6,790 nucleotides of DNA from Candidatus Bathyarchaeota archaeon (GTDB taxonomy: Archaea; Thermoproteota; Bathyarchaeia; Bathyarchaeales; Bathycorpusculaceae): NCBI GenBank assembly GCA_026014845.1, contig JAOZHM010000100.1, positions 1-6,790 on the forward strand, read 5' to 3'. Of this stretch, positions 1 to 6,100 are shown one piece after another (the stretch's first letter is position 1; each line of letters starts with the position of its first letter). The notes below the pieces were generated by a model that was not told the origin of the DNA, ran no database searches, and saw only the letters and a list, made by a program, of their open reading frames with translations. Made by a program: the position numbers and the translations under genes.

Positions 1-756
1 GAAGGCTCCGCCGACGGCAAAGCATGGGGACTCCAAACCCTAGCCACAGCCAGAAACACAGACGCTCTAATCATAATGATAAACCTATCACAAAACCCTG
101 TCAAACAATTAACCCTAATCCTAAATGAAATGGAAAAAGCCCGAATATTCACAAGCAAACCCAAAGCACGCGTCGAAGTAGAAAGAAAATACATGGGCGC
201 CAGCTTAAGAATAATATTAATCGGAAAACTTGTCAACTGCACTCTCAAGGACGTCAAACAACTTCTCAAAAGCTACCGCATCACAGACGCCGTTGTCAAG
301 ATCCACGGCGAAGCCACACTTGACGAAGTTGAAGAAGCAATATTCGAAAGCACAGTATACAAACCAGCCATCATAGTTGCAAACAAAACTGACTTAAACA
401 AAAGCAAAGCAAACCTCAAAACACTACAAGCCTACGTTGGCAACCAGTTACCAATCGTTGCAATTTCATGCAAAACACATCAAGGCTTAAACACGCTCGG
501 AGAACCCTTATTCAAAGCGTTAAACATAATACGCGTCTACACCAAAGAACCAAACAAAAAAGAATTCTCCAAAAGACCATTCATCCTCAAAAAAGGCGCA
601 ACAATCTATGACCTAGCCAAAAACATTCACAGCGATTTCAAAGAAAAATTTTCCTTCGCCAAAGTCTGGGCTAAACGTCTCGTGTTCAGTCCACAAAAAG
701 TCGGCTCCACATTCACCCTTCAAGACGAGGACACAGTCGAAATCCACACGAAATAA
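1..756 (+). CDS. DRG/Obg-family GTPase with C-terminal TGS domain, 5' end outside the window
   Basis: Frame 1 is open from the first base, so the gene begins upstream; 251 codons are present. The ATG at 76 is internal. Archaeal DRG proteins are about 370 residues, so roughly a third is missing, including the P-loop (G1) and DxxG (G3). Visible from the first base are EGSADGKAWGLQ, the segment that follows G3 in DRG proteins; the G4 motif NKTD at residues 128-131 of the visible part; and a G5-like AISCKTHQG. The last ~67 residues form a TGS domain (FILKKGATIYDLAKNIH, then AKVWAKRLVF and LQDEDTVEIH). Family knowledge: DRG/Rbg GTPases bind GTP and associate with ribosomes or RNA; the TGS domain is the likely RNA/ribosome contact. 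The gene is convergent with the uS7 gene, leaving only 5 bp between stop codons. Family assignment is secure; the exact cellular role is not. Confidence 0.92.
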   Translation, partial: EGSADGKAWGLQTLATARNTDALIIMINLSQNPVKQLTLILNEMEKARIFTSKPKARVEVERKYMGASLRIILIGKLVNCTLKDVKQLLKSYRITDAVVKIHGEATLDEVEEAIFESTVYKPAIIVANKTDLNKSKANLKTLQAYVGNQLPIVAISCKTHQGLNTLGEPLFKALNIIRVYTKEPNKKEFSKRPFILKKGATIYDLAKNIHSDFKEKFSFAKVWAKRLVFSPQKVGSTFTLQDEDTVEIHTK

Positions 757-761
757 CTTTA

Positions 762-1343
762 CTATCTTGACGACTTAGCTATCCTCTCTTTCTCATGACG
801 CTTAGCAACTGCATAACTCTTCATGTCATGCCTCGCCGCCAAAATCAATTCCTCCGCCAAGCACTCTGCTACTGGGCGCGGATTCTGCATCGAAGCCTTC
901 CTCGCCCCTTCAGACAAAAGCCTCAAAGCCAAATCAACCCTCCTCTGAGGAGAAATATCCACAGACAAATGATAAACTATACCTCCATAACTAAGTCTTG
1001 TCGTGTCTTCGCATTGTGCAGAGTTCTCCACAGCCTTAGTAAGCACTTCTATAGGATTTTGGCCAGTACGCAAATATATTATTTCCAAGGTGTGCTTCAG
1101 AATGTTTATGACCTTAGCCTTCTTCCCAGCGTTCTTCCCTGGACGCATAAGATTATTCAAAAGCCTCTCAACAATGTTCACCTTTGCCTTACGGAAACGT
1201 TTATGCTCATGACGTCCCATGCTATGGGGAACCACAACTGGTTTCAAGGATATGTACCGCCTTAAGCCTGGATCCTCTATTTTGATGTCTTTGAAACTCC
1301 ATTTTCCAAAAAGTTTTATCTCAGTTTCTTGTTTCTGGCTCAA
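762..1343 (-). CDS. rps7: 30S ribosomal protein uS7, archaeal type
   Basis: uS7 binds the 3' major domain of 16S rRNA, nucleates assembly of the small-subunit head and lies near the E-site tRNA. The 193-aa product has the archaeal N-terminus (KLFGKWSFKDI, then DPGLRRYISLKPVVVPHS), the RNA-binding segment RFRKAKVNIVERLLNNL, RTGQNPIEVL, the signature YGGIVYHLSVDISPQRRVDLALR, and the C-terminal ending KERIAKSSR. The frame is open back to a TTG at 1382, but that start would overlap the uS12 gene by 35 bp and add a tail (MCLEGRRNRCGEN) unlike the family. I chose the TTG at 1343: it lies four bases after the uS12 stop, directly behind GGTGAG (1347-1352), and gives the expected N-terminus. It is the second gene of the uS12-uS7 operon and very probably translationally coupled. 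No elongation-factor gene follows; the convergent GTPase gene does. Confidence 0.96.
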   Translation of the reverse strand: MSQKQETEIKLFGKWSFKDIKIEDPGLRRYISLKPVVVPHSMGRHEHKRFRKAKVNIVERLLNNLMRPGKNAGKKAKVINILKHTLEIIYLRTGQNPIEVLTKAVENSAQCEDTTRLSYGGIVYHLSVDISPQRRVDLALRLLSEGARKASMQNPRPVAECLAEELILAARHDMKSYAVAKRHEKERIAKSSR

Positions 1344-1347
1344 ATTC

Positions 1348-1788
1348 TCACCGCATCGGTTTCTCCTTCCTTCCAAGCACAAGCTCCTTCAACGATATAC
1401 CGTTAACCGATATGACCTTCCAGCGAACTCCAGGAATGTCACCCATCGCCCCTCCACGCGAACCACCTATACCTTCAACTACAACTTCATCATGCTCATC
1501 AACAATATTCAGGGCTCCATCTCCAGGCAAAAAAGCAGTTATGAGACGACCGTTCTTTATCAGCTGAGTTCTCACACATTTTCTTATGGCGCTGTTGGGC
1601 TGCTTGCTTTCTACACCGACTTTCTCAAGAACTATGCCACGGCCCATGGGTGCCCCTTTAAGAGGATCAGCCTTCACGTCTAAGCGCAGCATCCGTCGTT
1701 TATAATATATGTTACTCCAACGGAACTTCTTCCTCTTAGCCAACAGTTTTCTTGCCGCAAATTCGCCCTTCGGAGACTTTGAACCCAT
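1348..1788 (-). CDS. rps12: 30S ribosomal protein uS12, archaeal type
   Basis: uS12 sits at the decoding centre of the small subunit and takes part in monitoring codon-anticodon pairing. The 146-aa length and the N-terminus (KRKKFRWSNIYYKRRMLRL) are of the archaeal/eukaryal (eS23-like) form rather than the ~124-aa bacterial form. Hallmarks are GIVLEKVGVESKQPNSAIRKC with the decoding loop KQPNSA at residues 62-67, the second loop PGDG at 88-91, and GDIPGVRWKV near 116-125. The ATG at 1788 has GAGGA (1798-1802) nine bases upstream and a TATA-like box at 1827-1835. It leads the two-gene operon with uS7. The usual archaeal upstream neighbours L30e and NusA are absent; a same-strand JAMM gene lies 103 bp upstream instead. 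Confidence 0.97.
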   Translation of the reverse strand: MGSKSPKGEFAARKLLAKRKKFRWSNIYYKRRMLRLDVKADPLKGAPMGRGIVLEKVGVESKQPNSAIRKCVRTQLIKNGRLITAFLPGDGALNIVDEHDEVVVEGIGGSRGGAMGDIPGVRWKVISVNGISLKELVLGRKEKPMR

Positions 1789-1826
1789 GATTATGTTTCC
1801 TCTTCGCTACGTCTAATCAACTCCTG

Positions 1827-1835
1827 ATATTTAAA
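1827..1835 (-). promoter_or_regulatory. TATA-like box for the uS12-uS7 operon
   Basis: On the minus strand the sequence is TTTAAATAT, about 43 bases before the uS12 ATG. Initiation roughly 25 bases downstream would leave a leader of about 15-20 nt that keeps the GAGGA ribosome site at 1798-1802. The upstream BRE position is not clearly purine-rich, so strength cannot be judged. Confidence 0.5.
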
Positions 1836-1876
1836 CAGTAACATGAAAAATGAGGGAAAATCTTTCACGTAAAGAG

Positions 1877-1886
1877 TCGCGCGCGA
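1877..1886. repeat. 10-bp perfect palindrome between the JAMM and uS12 genes
   Basis: TCGCGCGCGA is self-complementary and stands in otherwise AT-rich intergenic DNA. It lies 5 bp beyond the JAMM stop codon and about 40 bp upstream of the uS12 TATA box. It could be a regulator site, the base of a short terminator-like hairpin, or chance; there is no T-tract after it. Confidence 0.3.
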
Positions 1887-1891
1887 AAATC

Positions 1892-2284
1892 TTACGGTTT
1901 CGTCACATGTAACGGCGGCTTTCTCCCACTACGATTGTACACTACAACGTTTCTTTCGTCTTCAAACGGAAAGCCCACAATCATGAGTATATTTCCGAAA
2001 AAATGGTTCAAGTCTGTAGTTGAAGGTGTTAAACTTCCAGAAGGATGAGAATGAACCGTTCCAACAATCGAGAAATCCATGGGCAACATATGAAGTGGAA
2101 TGCCAGCAAAGCCTCGACCATATGTAGCAAGTGGAGGAACAACAAGCTCGGAAATCTTGATCAAATTCTTTTTCTTTTCGCCTCGAAGAAGCAAAATTGT
2201 TTCCTTTGGATAAAGCCTTCTCGCACCTTCAAAAATCGCTTGCAAAAGCTCTTGACTGATCGAAACGGTTATACCAGCTTTCAT
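1892..2284 (-). CDS. JAMM/MPN+ metalloprotease-fold protein (Mov34 family)
   Basis: This 130-aa single-domain protein carries a complete JAMM zinc-site signature: E28 (in PKETILLL), H78 and H80 (VHSHP), S88 and D91, i.e. HxHx10D with a serine three residues before the aspartate. All predicted zinc and catalytic residues are present, so it is predicted active. Family knowledge: stand-alone archaeal JAMM proteins of this size include desampylases that remove ubiquitin-like SAMP proteins from targets and cleave linear SAMP fusions; bacterial relatives (Mec) release cysteine from a small sulfur-carrier protein. There is no signal peptide or membrane segment, so it is cytosolic. It starts at ATG 2284 behind AAGGT and is divergent from the lipoate-ligase gene with about 70 bp between starts. 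No SAMP-like or E1-like gene is in the window, so the substrate is unknown. Confidence 0.9.
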   Translation of the reverse strand: MKAGITVSISQELLQAIFEGARRLYPKETILLLRGEKKKNLIKISELVVPPLATYGRGFAGIPLHMLPMDFSIVGTVHSHPSGSLTPSTTDLNHFFGNILMIVGFPFEDERNVVVYNRSGRKPPLHVTKP

Positions 2285-2307
2285 TCAACCTTCAAAGTTG
2301 TGTTAAC

Positions 2308-2332
2308 CCTTAATTACCTTTACGAAAATAAA
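2308..2332. promoter_or_regulatory. Divergent promoter region, JAMM gene / lipoate ligase gene
   Basis: The short AT-rich spacer contains TTAATTA near 2310-2316 on the plus strand, about 40 bases before the preferred ligase ATG at 2353. It also contains TTTATTTTC (minus strand, 2324-2332), about 44 bases before the JAMM ATG. Both spacings suit archaeal TATA boxes with short leaders, but neither matches the consensus well. The two promoters would overlap, so the genes may interfere or be co-regulated. Confidence 0.35.
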
Positions 2333-2352
2333 TGATGCTAAGTGAGATAGTC

Positions 2353-3141
2353 ATGGCTGTTTGGCGGCTGCTGAAACTTGAAACCTACAACGCATTTATG
2401 AACATGGCTATTGACGAGGCTATCATGAAAGCCAGAATTGAAAATCATGTCCAAAACACTTTAAGATTATATTGTTGGAAGCCATCCGCTGTCTCCATTG
2501 GAAGATTCCAAAGCGTCGAAAACGAAGTTCAGTTAGGTAACTGCAGAAAACATGGCGTTGATGTTGTTAGGCGAATAACAGGTGGAGGAACAGTTTATCA
2601 TGACTCTGAAGACGAAATCACCTATAGCATGGTTGCCAACAAAAAAGATTTTGAAGCCCCAGACATAACAGCTGTCTACGCAAAAATATATGCTGGACTG
2701 GCTGAAGCCGTCAACATTTTAGGCTTGAGAGCAGATTTTAACAAAGGCAACGTGAAAACTTGTCCAAACCTGATGGTTAACGGTAAGAAAATTTCTGGAA
2801 GTGCACAATCGCATAAGAAGGGCGTTGTGTTACAGCATGGCACGCTTCTTGTTGATGTTGACTTGAAAAAGATGTTTACTTTCCTGCGTGTTCCATGGGC
2901 TAAAACCTGTATGGAAGTCGTTGGTGTTGCAGAGCGTAAAATCACTTCGGTGAAGAAAGAGTTAAGGAGACACGTTTCACTTGAAGAGGTGAAAGAAGCT
3001 TTAGTTAAAGGTTTTCAGAAAGCCCTCAACATGAAACTCGTAAGGGGCGAATTAACGCTTTATGAAAAGGAGCTTTCGGAAAAACTCTGCAAAGAAAAAT
3101 ACGCCACTGACGATTGGAATTTTCACGGTAGAAACAGTTAG
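2353..3141 (+). CDS. lplA: Lipoate-protein ligase A family protein (catalytic large domain)
   Basis: Predicted cytosolic enzyme that activates lipoate with ATP and attaches it to a lysine of lipoyl domains (glycine cleavage H protein or 2-oxoacid dehydrogenase E2). With the ATG at 2353 the product is 262 aa and begins MAVWRLL, the usual family start; an ATG at 2332 would add seven residues, and GTGAG at 2342-2346 favours the later start. Motifs: NMAIDEA (17-23), RRITGGGTVYHD (73-84), NGKKISGSAQ with the expected catalytic lysine K146, LQHGTLL (160-166), and a C-terminal YATDDWNF. It lacks the accessory C-terminal domain of E. coli LplA, as do archaeal LplA proteins that need a separate LplB; no LplB gene is visible. 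The LipM-type octanoyltransferase family is the main alternative, since it shares the SGSAQ and WNF motifs. Confidence 0.88.
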   Translation: MAVWRLLKLETYNAFMNMAIDEAIMKARIENHVQNTLRLYCWKPSAVSIGRFQSVENEVQLGNCRKHGVDVVRRITGGGTVYHDSEDEITYSMVANKKDFEAPDITAVYAKIYAGLAEAVNILGLRADFNKGNVKTCPNLMVNGKKISGSAQSHKKGVVLQHGTLLVDVDLKKMFTFLRVPWAKTCMEVVGVAERKITSVKKELRRHVSLEEVKEALVKGFQKALNMKLVRGELTLYEKELSEKLCKEKYATDDWNFHGRNS

Positions 3142-3174
3142 AATTTTGAGGCTGAATGTCAAGGTTCGAATAGC

Positions 3175-4608
3175 CTAACGCTTTCTAATTTTCCATTTTA
3201 CGCCTTGTGGTGTATCCTCAATTATTATACCCATACTTCTAAGCTGTTCCCTGATTTTGTCCGCTGCTTCCCAGTCCTTGGCTTTTCTCGCTTCCTCTCT
3301 TTCACGGATTAATTCCTCTGCCTCTTTGGGTAACTTCTCCTTCCGCTTGATCTCACCTATCACACCGAGGACTTTGTCAAATCTCATCATCACTTCGTAG
3401 ACTTCTTCTGCTTCTTCCTTGCTGAGCACGTTGTCATCGAATAGCTTGTTCACCTCTCTCACAAAGTCGAATAATGCAGCTAACGCGACGCTTATGTTCA
3501 GGTCATCGTCCATTGCCTCTTCAAAACGTCTTTGCACATCACTCATTAACGCCCTTATTTCTTCTCCGCATCCCCTTCCGTCAGCATCCGCCAGCCTATG
3601 CACGAAGTTTGTCAAACGGTCTAACGCGTTCTTTGCAGCCTCCAACCCGTCAAATGTGAAGTTTAACTGTTGTCTATAATGGGTTGACATGAGCAAATAA
3701 CGTATAGCCTTCGGATCGTAACCCTTGGCAATCAAGTCTCTTAAAGTGTAGAAATTGCCGAGACTCTTAGCCATTTTCCCTCCTTCGACAAGTAAATGCT
3801 CGTTGTGAAGCCAGTAGTTGACGAATTTTTTACCTGTTGCTGCCTCGCTTTGGGCAATTTCGTTTTCATGATGGGGAAATAGATTGTCTACTCCGCCAGT
3901 GTGGATGTCTATTGTTTCTCCCAAATACTTCATTGTCATTGCTGAACATTCGATATGCCAACCAGGATAGCCTTTTTCACACCACGGGGATTTCCAATTC
4001 ATTATATGTTTGGGGTCATTTATCCAAAGGGCAAAATCAAACTGGTTTCTTTTATCTGGATTAAACTCTACTCTTCCCCCAGCTCCCAGTTTCAATTTTT
4101 CAATTGTGTTACCAGATAATTTTCCATAATCTTTGAATTTTGCAACATCAAAATATACAGAACCATTCACGACGTAACCATAGCCTTTCTTTATTAGTTT
4201 CCGTGTTAACTCTATCATTTCGTTGATGTGATCTGTGGCTTTAGGCCTTACCGTTGGCTCTTCGAAATTCATTTTTTTGGAATCTTCCAAGAATGCTTCA
4301 ATGTAGAACTCGGCTATTGACCAAGGGTCTTTCCTTTCTCTTTTCGCTGCGGCTTCCATTTTATCTTTTCCTATGTCAACATCCTCAAACATGTGTCCGA
4401 CATCAGTAAAATTCATGACATGTTTGACTTTGAAGCCCTTGTATTCCAGATGCCTCCTCAAAATATCAGCAAACATAAATGCTCGCAAATTTCCTATGTG
4501 AGCATAATCGTAAACGGTTAAGCCACAGTTGTACATCGTAACGATACCCTTCTTTAGCGGTTTGAAAAGCTCTTTCTTTTTGGTGAGGGTATTATACAAT
4601 TTAAGCAT
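3175..4608 (-). CDS. cysS: Cysteinyl-tRNA synthetase
   Basis: Class I aminoacyl-tRNA synthetase that activates cysteine with ATP and charges tRNA-Cys in the cytosol. The 477-aa protein is full length. Seen directly: start region MLKLYNTLTKKKELF, C28 in MYNCGLTVYD, HIGN at 37-40 (HIGH motif), WHIECSAM with C221, GGVDNLFPHHENEIAQ with H246 and E250 (with C28 and C221 these are the four zinc ligands that select cysteine), and KMAKS at 278-282 (KMSKS motif) followed by LGNFYTL. The C-terminal ~180 residues are helical, ending in a charged segment (EEARKAKDWEAADKIREQL) typical of the family. ATG 4608 has GGAG (4616-4619) seven bases upstream. It is convergent with the ligase gene, 33 bp between stops. 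A direct CysRS means Cys-tRNA need not come from the SepRS/SepCysS route of many methanogens. Confidence 0.98.
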   Translation of the reverse strand: MLKLYNTLTKKKELFKPLKKGIVTMYNCGLTVYDYAHIGNLRAFMFADILRRHLEYKGFKVKHVMNFTDVGHMFEDVDIGKDKMEAAAKRERKDPWSIAEFYIEAFLEDSKKMNFEEPTVRPKATDHINEMIELTRKLIKKGYGYVVNGSVYFDVAKFKDYGKLSGNTIEKLKLGAGGRVEFNPDKRNQFDFALWINDPKHIMNWKSPWCEKGYPGWHIECSAMTMKYLGETIDIHTGGVDNLFPHHENEIAQSEAATGKKFVNYWLHNEHLLVEGGKMAKSLGNFYTLRDLIAKGYDPKAIRYLLMSTHYRQQLNFTFDGLEAAKNALDRLTNFVHRLADADGRGCGEEIRALMSDVQRRFEEAMDDDLNISVALAALFDFVREVNKLFDDNVLSKEEAEEVYEVMMRFDKVLGVIGEIKRKEKLPKEAEELIREREEARKAKDWEAADKIREQLRSMGIIIEDTPQGVKWKIRKR

Positions 4609-4683
4609 CTGACCACTCCACTTTCACGTTCTCTTTGTTTTCTATTGAACCATTTTAGCCACACAAAGTATTGATTCATCTAA

Positions 4684-4693
4684 GTTATATTTT
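4684..4693 (-). promoter_or_regulatory. Possible TATA box for cysS
   Basis: The minus strand reads AAAAATATAA here, roughly 80 bases before the cysS ATG, which would imply a leader of about 50 nt. The spacer also holds other AT-rich stretches closer to the gene, so this is only the best-looking candidate. Confidence 0.25.
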
Positions 4694-4790
4694 TCTTTCA
4701 GGCTAGAATGTTGACAATTTCAATTTTCGGCTTTGTCAGCTTAGAATGGCAAAGAAAGCTAATTGAGGGCTTATTAAGTTTTGTAGGTGA

Positions 4791-5077
4791 CTAGTCGTAT
4801 CTTTTCAGTTTTATCATTCTTCTGAAGCTCTTTAGGTCTTCAGCAACGAGTTTTAGAAAGTATAACTCTTCCATTGTTCTTTGAAATTTTAGGAATTCTT
4901 CGCGAAGCTTCTGTAGCGTGGTTCTGTTTTCGCTCAATTTTTGACCTTTCCCTTACAGCTTTAGATGGAGGGCCTTCATTGTTTTTTGGCTAGCCACACA
5001 GCCATTCCGTCATCGAGGAGAAAGGAGAAGGCTTCGAGAACGGAAAAACGAATTTTTGGCTGTTTGTGGTCTAGCAT
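4791..5077 (-). pseudogene. Small unrecognised gene, apparently broken by two frameshifts
   Basis: This fills most of the 569-bp stretch between cysS and the next gene. Three overlapping minus-strand frames read in turn like one protein of about 95 aa. ATG 5077 starts a 33-codon ORF (FSVLEAFSFLLDDGMAVWLA) ending at TGA 4976, just after a run of six A. A +1 shift there gives NEGPPSKAVRERSKIER. A second +1 shift near 4930-4940 enters LQKLREEFLKFQRTMEELY, ending KSFRRMIKLKRYD at TAG 4791. The last part could also be translated alone, as 48 aa from a TTG at 4937. GGAGGG (5089-5094) and a TATA-like TTTTTATA (5130-5137) precede the ATG, so the 5' end looks like a true gene start. Charged, partly helical C-terminus; no family recognised. 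Sequencing error rather than decay is possible. Positions 4620-4790 hold only a weak 28-codon plus-strand ORF. Confidence 0.4.
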
Positions 5078-5129
5078 TCAACCTTCAGCCCTCCAATGCT
5101 ACATCGTAAGACTTAAGATAAGTGTCCAC

Positions 5130-5137
5130 TATAAAAA
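5130..5137 (-). promoter_or_regulatory. TATA-like box upstream of the small broken gene
   Basis: The minus strand reads TTTTTATA centred about 56 bases before the ATG at 5077. Initiation ~25 bases downstream gives a leader of about 30 nt that includes the GGAGGG at 5089-5094. Confidence 0.4.
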
Positions 5138-5177
5138 CATTACTGAATAACACGAACTTACAAACGCTAAACAAGCC

Positions 5178-5732
5178 TTAGCCTATGGCTAAAATTCCTT
5201 CTAAAACTTTATTTTCTGGAATGTCTAATTGTTTTGCGAGCCATGTTTTTAAGAGAGACGTTTGTTTTGGGGGTTCTCCGCTGTAAGTTATGATTTGGTT
5301 ATTCTTTAGGGCATCTGCCTGGAAGGTTTTCTCTGCCTCTTTGTATAAGAAGGATAATGTTTGAGCTTGATGAGCTAGGGTTTGGAAGTCCTCCCATTGT
5401 TTACAACGTAAGATCACTGGTGGCCCGCGCACTTCTCTAACTTGCGGTGTTCGGACTTTTTCTTGTTGCGCCACTTGTGCGGGTATTGCCATGGGTTCGC
5501 GCGAAGTTGACAGATAAGTGATTAGGTTTGTTATCTCGTTCTGAAGAGTTCCGAGTCTTTCTTCCACCTTTTCTATTTTCCCACTGAATTCGCCCGTATC
5601 GCCTAGCCGCTCGGTTATTGTGCCCAAGTCGTTTATCAGCCGGTCTAAGTCTTTTTCATGCTCCTTTAGAACGTTTATTATGAAGTCTAGGGCTTCTAGA
5701 GCTTCGTCCTTTGATGGAGCTTTCCTTGTCAT
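5178..5732 (-). CDS. Hypothetical protein, 184 aa, N-terminal coiled coil
   Basis: Not recognised. Residues ~9-76 are charged and heptad-like (EALDFIINVLKEHEKDLDRL, then KIEKVEERLGTLQNEITNL), predicting a coiled coil or helical hairpin, probably for oligomerisation. Residues ~77-105 form a Pro/Gln/Val-rich linker, and 106-184 a compact domain (VILRCKQWEDFQTLA, then NNQIITYSGEPP, ending NKVLEGILAIG). There is no signal peptide, membrane segment or cysteine cluster (one Cys, at 110). It is a real gene by its signals: GGGAG at 5741-5745 sits eight bases before ATG 5732, and a TATA-like ATTTATAAA lies at 5774-5782. It is monocistronic, divergent from the tRNA-Ala gene and next to the decayed small gene, i.e. 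at the edge of the accessory-looking region. A structural or partner-binding role is the most that can be guessed. Confidence 0.8.
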   Translation of the reverse strand: MTRKAPSKDEALEALDFIINVLKEHEKDLDRLINDLGTITERLGDTGEFSGKIEKVEERLGTLQNEITNLITYLSTSREPMAIPAQVAQQEKVRTPQVREVRGPPVILRCKQWEDFQTLAHQAQTLSFLYKEAEKTFQADALKNNQIITYSGEPPKQTSLLKTWLAKQLDIPENKVLEGILAIG

Positions 5733-5773
5733 CGTTTTTTCTCCCTTTCCTTCAATTTAATTCAATATGTTTC

Positions 5774-5782
5774 TTTATAAAT
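5774..5782 (-). promoter_or_regulatory. TATA box for the 184-aa hypothetical gene
   Basis: The minus strand reads ATTTATAAA, about 46 bases before the ATG. Initiation near 5753 would give a ~20-nt leader holding the GGGAG ribosome site. This is among the clearest TATA boxes in the window. Confidence 0.6.
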
Positions 5783-5902
5783 AAAGGTAGCGAATCCTCA
5801 AAATGTATCCATGTGAAGACATAACCGTATTTATTGAGAATTAAAACTTGTGTGGGAGAGTTAAAATCTCTTGTTCGGGTTGGATAACAAAACACTTATA
5901 GA

Positions 5903-5911
5903 TTTATATTA
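5903..5911 (+). promoter_or_regulatory. TATA box for tRNA-Ala
   Basis: TTTATATTA is centred about 31 bases before the mature 5' end of the tRNA, so initiation ~25 bases downstream leaves a leader of only a few nucleotides. This supports an active, independently transcribed tRNA gene. Confidence 0.6.
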
Positions 5912-5937
5912 TCTTGCATTTCAGTTTGAACGTGTTT

Positions 5938-6012
5938 GGGCGGGTAGATCAGCTTGGAATGATCGCCACGTTGGCATCGTGGAGGTCGCGGGTTCAAATC
6001 CCGCCCCGTCCA
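5938..6012 (+). tRNA. tRNA-Ala (anticodon GGC)
   Basis: A complete cloverleaf can be folded by eye. The acceptor is GGGCGGG/CCCGTCC, whose third pair is G3-U70, the alanine identity element. The linker is TA, and the D-stem is GATC/GATC around a loop containing TTGG. The anticodon stem is CCACG/CGTGG with loop TTGGCAT, giving anticodon GGC at 5973-5975. The variable region is AGGTC, the T-arm is GCGGG-TTCAAAT-CCCGC, and the discriminator is A73. CCA is not encoded and there is no intron. It would read GCC and GCU alanine codons. A minus-strand small ORF ends four bases beyond its 3' end. Confidence 0.97.
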
Positions 6013-6016
6013 CTGC

Positions 6017-6100
6017 TCATTCCTTCTTCTGTACCTCTTTCTCCATTTGGTAAAGTTTTGCATTGAGAATCTCATTCAAGTGTTTCCAATCAACATTCAT
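6017..6100 (-). CDS. Possible 27-aa protein coupled to the antitoxin-like gene
   Basis: A 27-codon ORF (MNVDWKHLNEILNAKL, then YQMEKEVQKKE) starts at ATG 6100 and overlaps the last codons of the upstream antitoxin-like gene. It has the strongest ribosome site of the window: AGGAGG at 6108-6113, seven bases before the ATG. The product is short, charged and probably one helix. The position, second gene after a VapB-like antitoxin with overlapping ends, is where a toxin normally sits, yet it is far too short for a PIN-domain toxin and has no acidic PIN motif. It stops four bases from the tRNA-Ala 3' end, so it may be the stub of a truncated toxin gene or a genuine microprotein. No homolog is recognised. 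Confidence 0.45.
   Translation of the reverse strand: MNVDWKHLNEILNAKLYQMEKEVQKKE

Noticed and set aside
795..1683. Long plus-strand ORFs of 69-156 codons across the uS7 and uS12 genes
   Set aside because: They are antisense to two unmistakable ribosomal proteins and have no domain-like sequence.
2045..2335. Plus-strand 96-codon ORF opposite the JAMM gene
   Set aside because: Shadow of the JAMM gene, whose catalytic motif is on the other strand.
2676..2945. Minus-strand 89-codon ORF inside the lipoate ligase gene
   Set aside because: Antisense to conserved ligase motifs; low-complexity Ser/Thr-rich product.
3419..4064. Three plus-strand ORFs of 61-86 codons opposite cysS
   Set aside because: Antisense to a full-length CysRS; no supporting signals.
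4708..4794. Plus-strand 28-codon ORF (MLTISIFGFVSLEW...)
   Set aside because: No Shine-Dalgarno or clear promoter, and an ORF of this size is expected by chance.
4965..5150. Plus-strand 61-codon ORF in the cysS downstream gap
   Set aside because: Product is basic and unstructured-looking, with no SD; the opposite strand has a promoter, an SD and more protein-like reading.
5871..6053. Plus-strand 60-codon ORF covering the tRNA
   Set aside because: It is the tRNA-Ala sequence read as protein.
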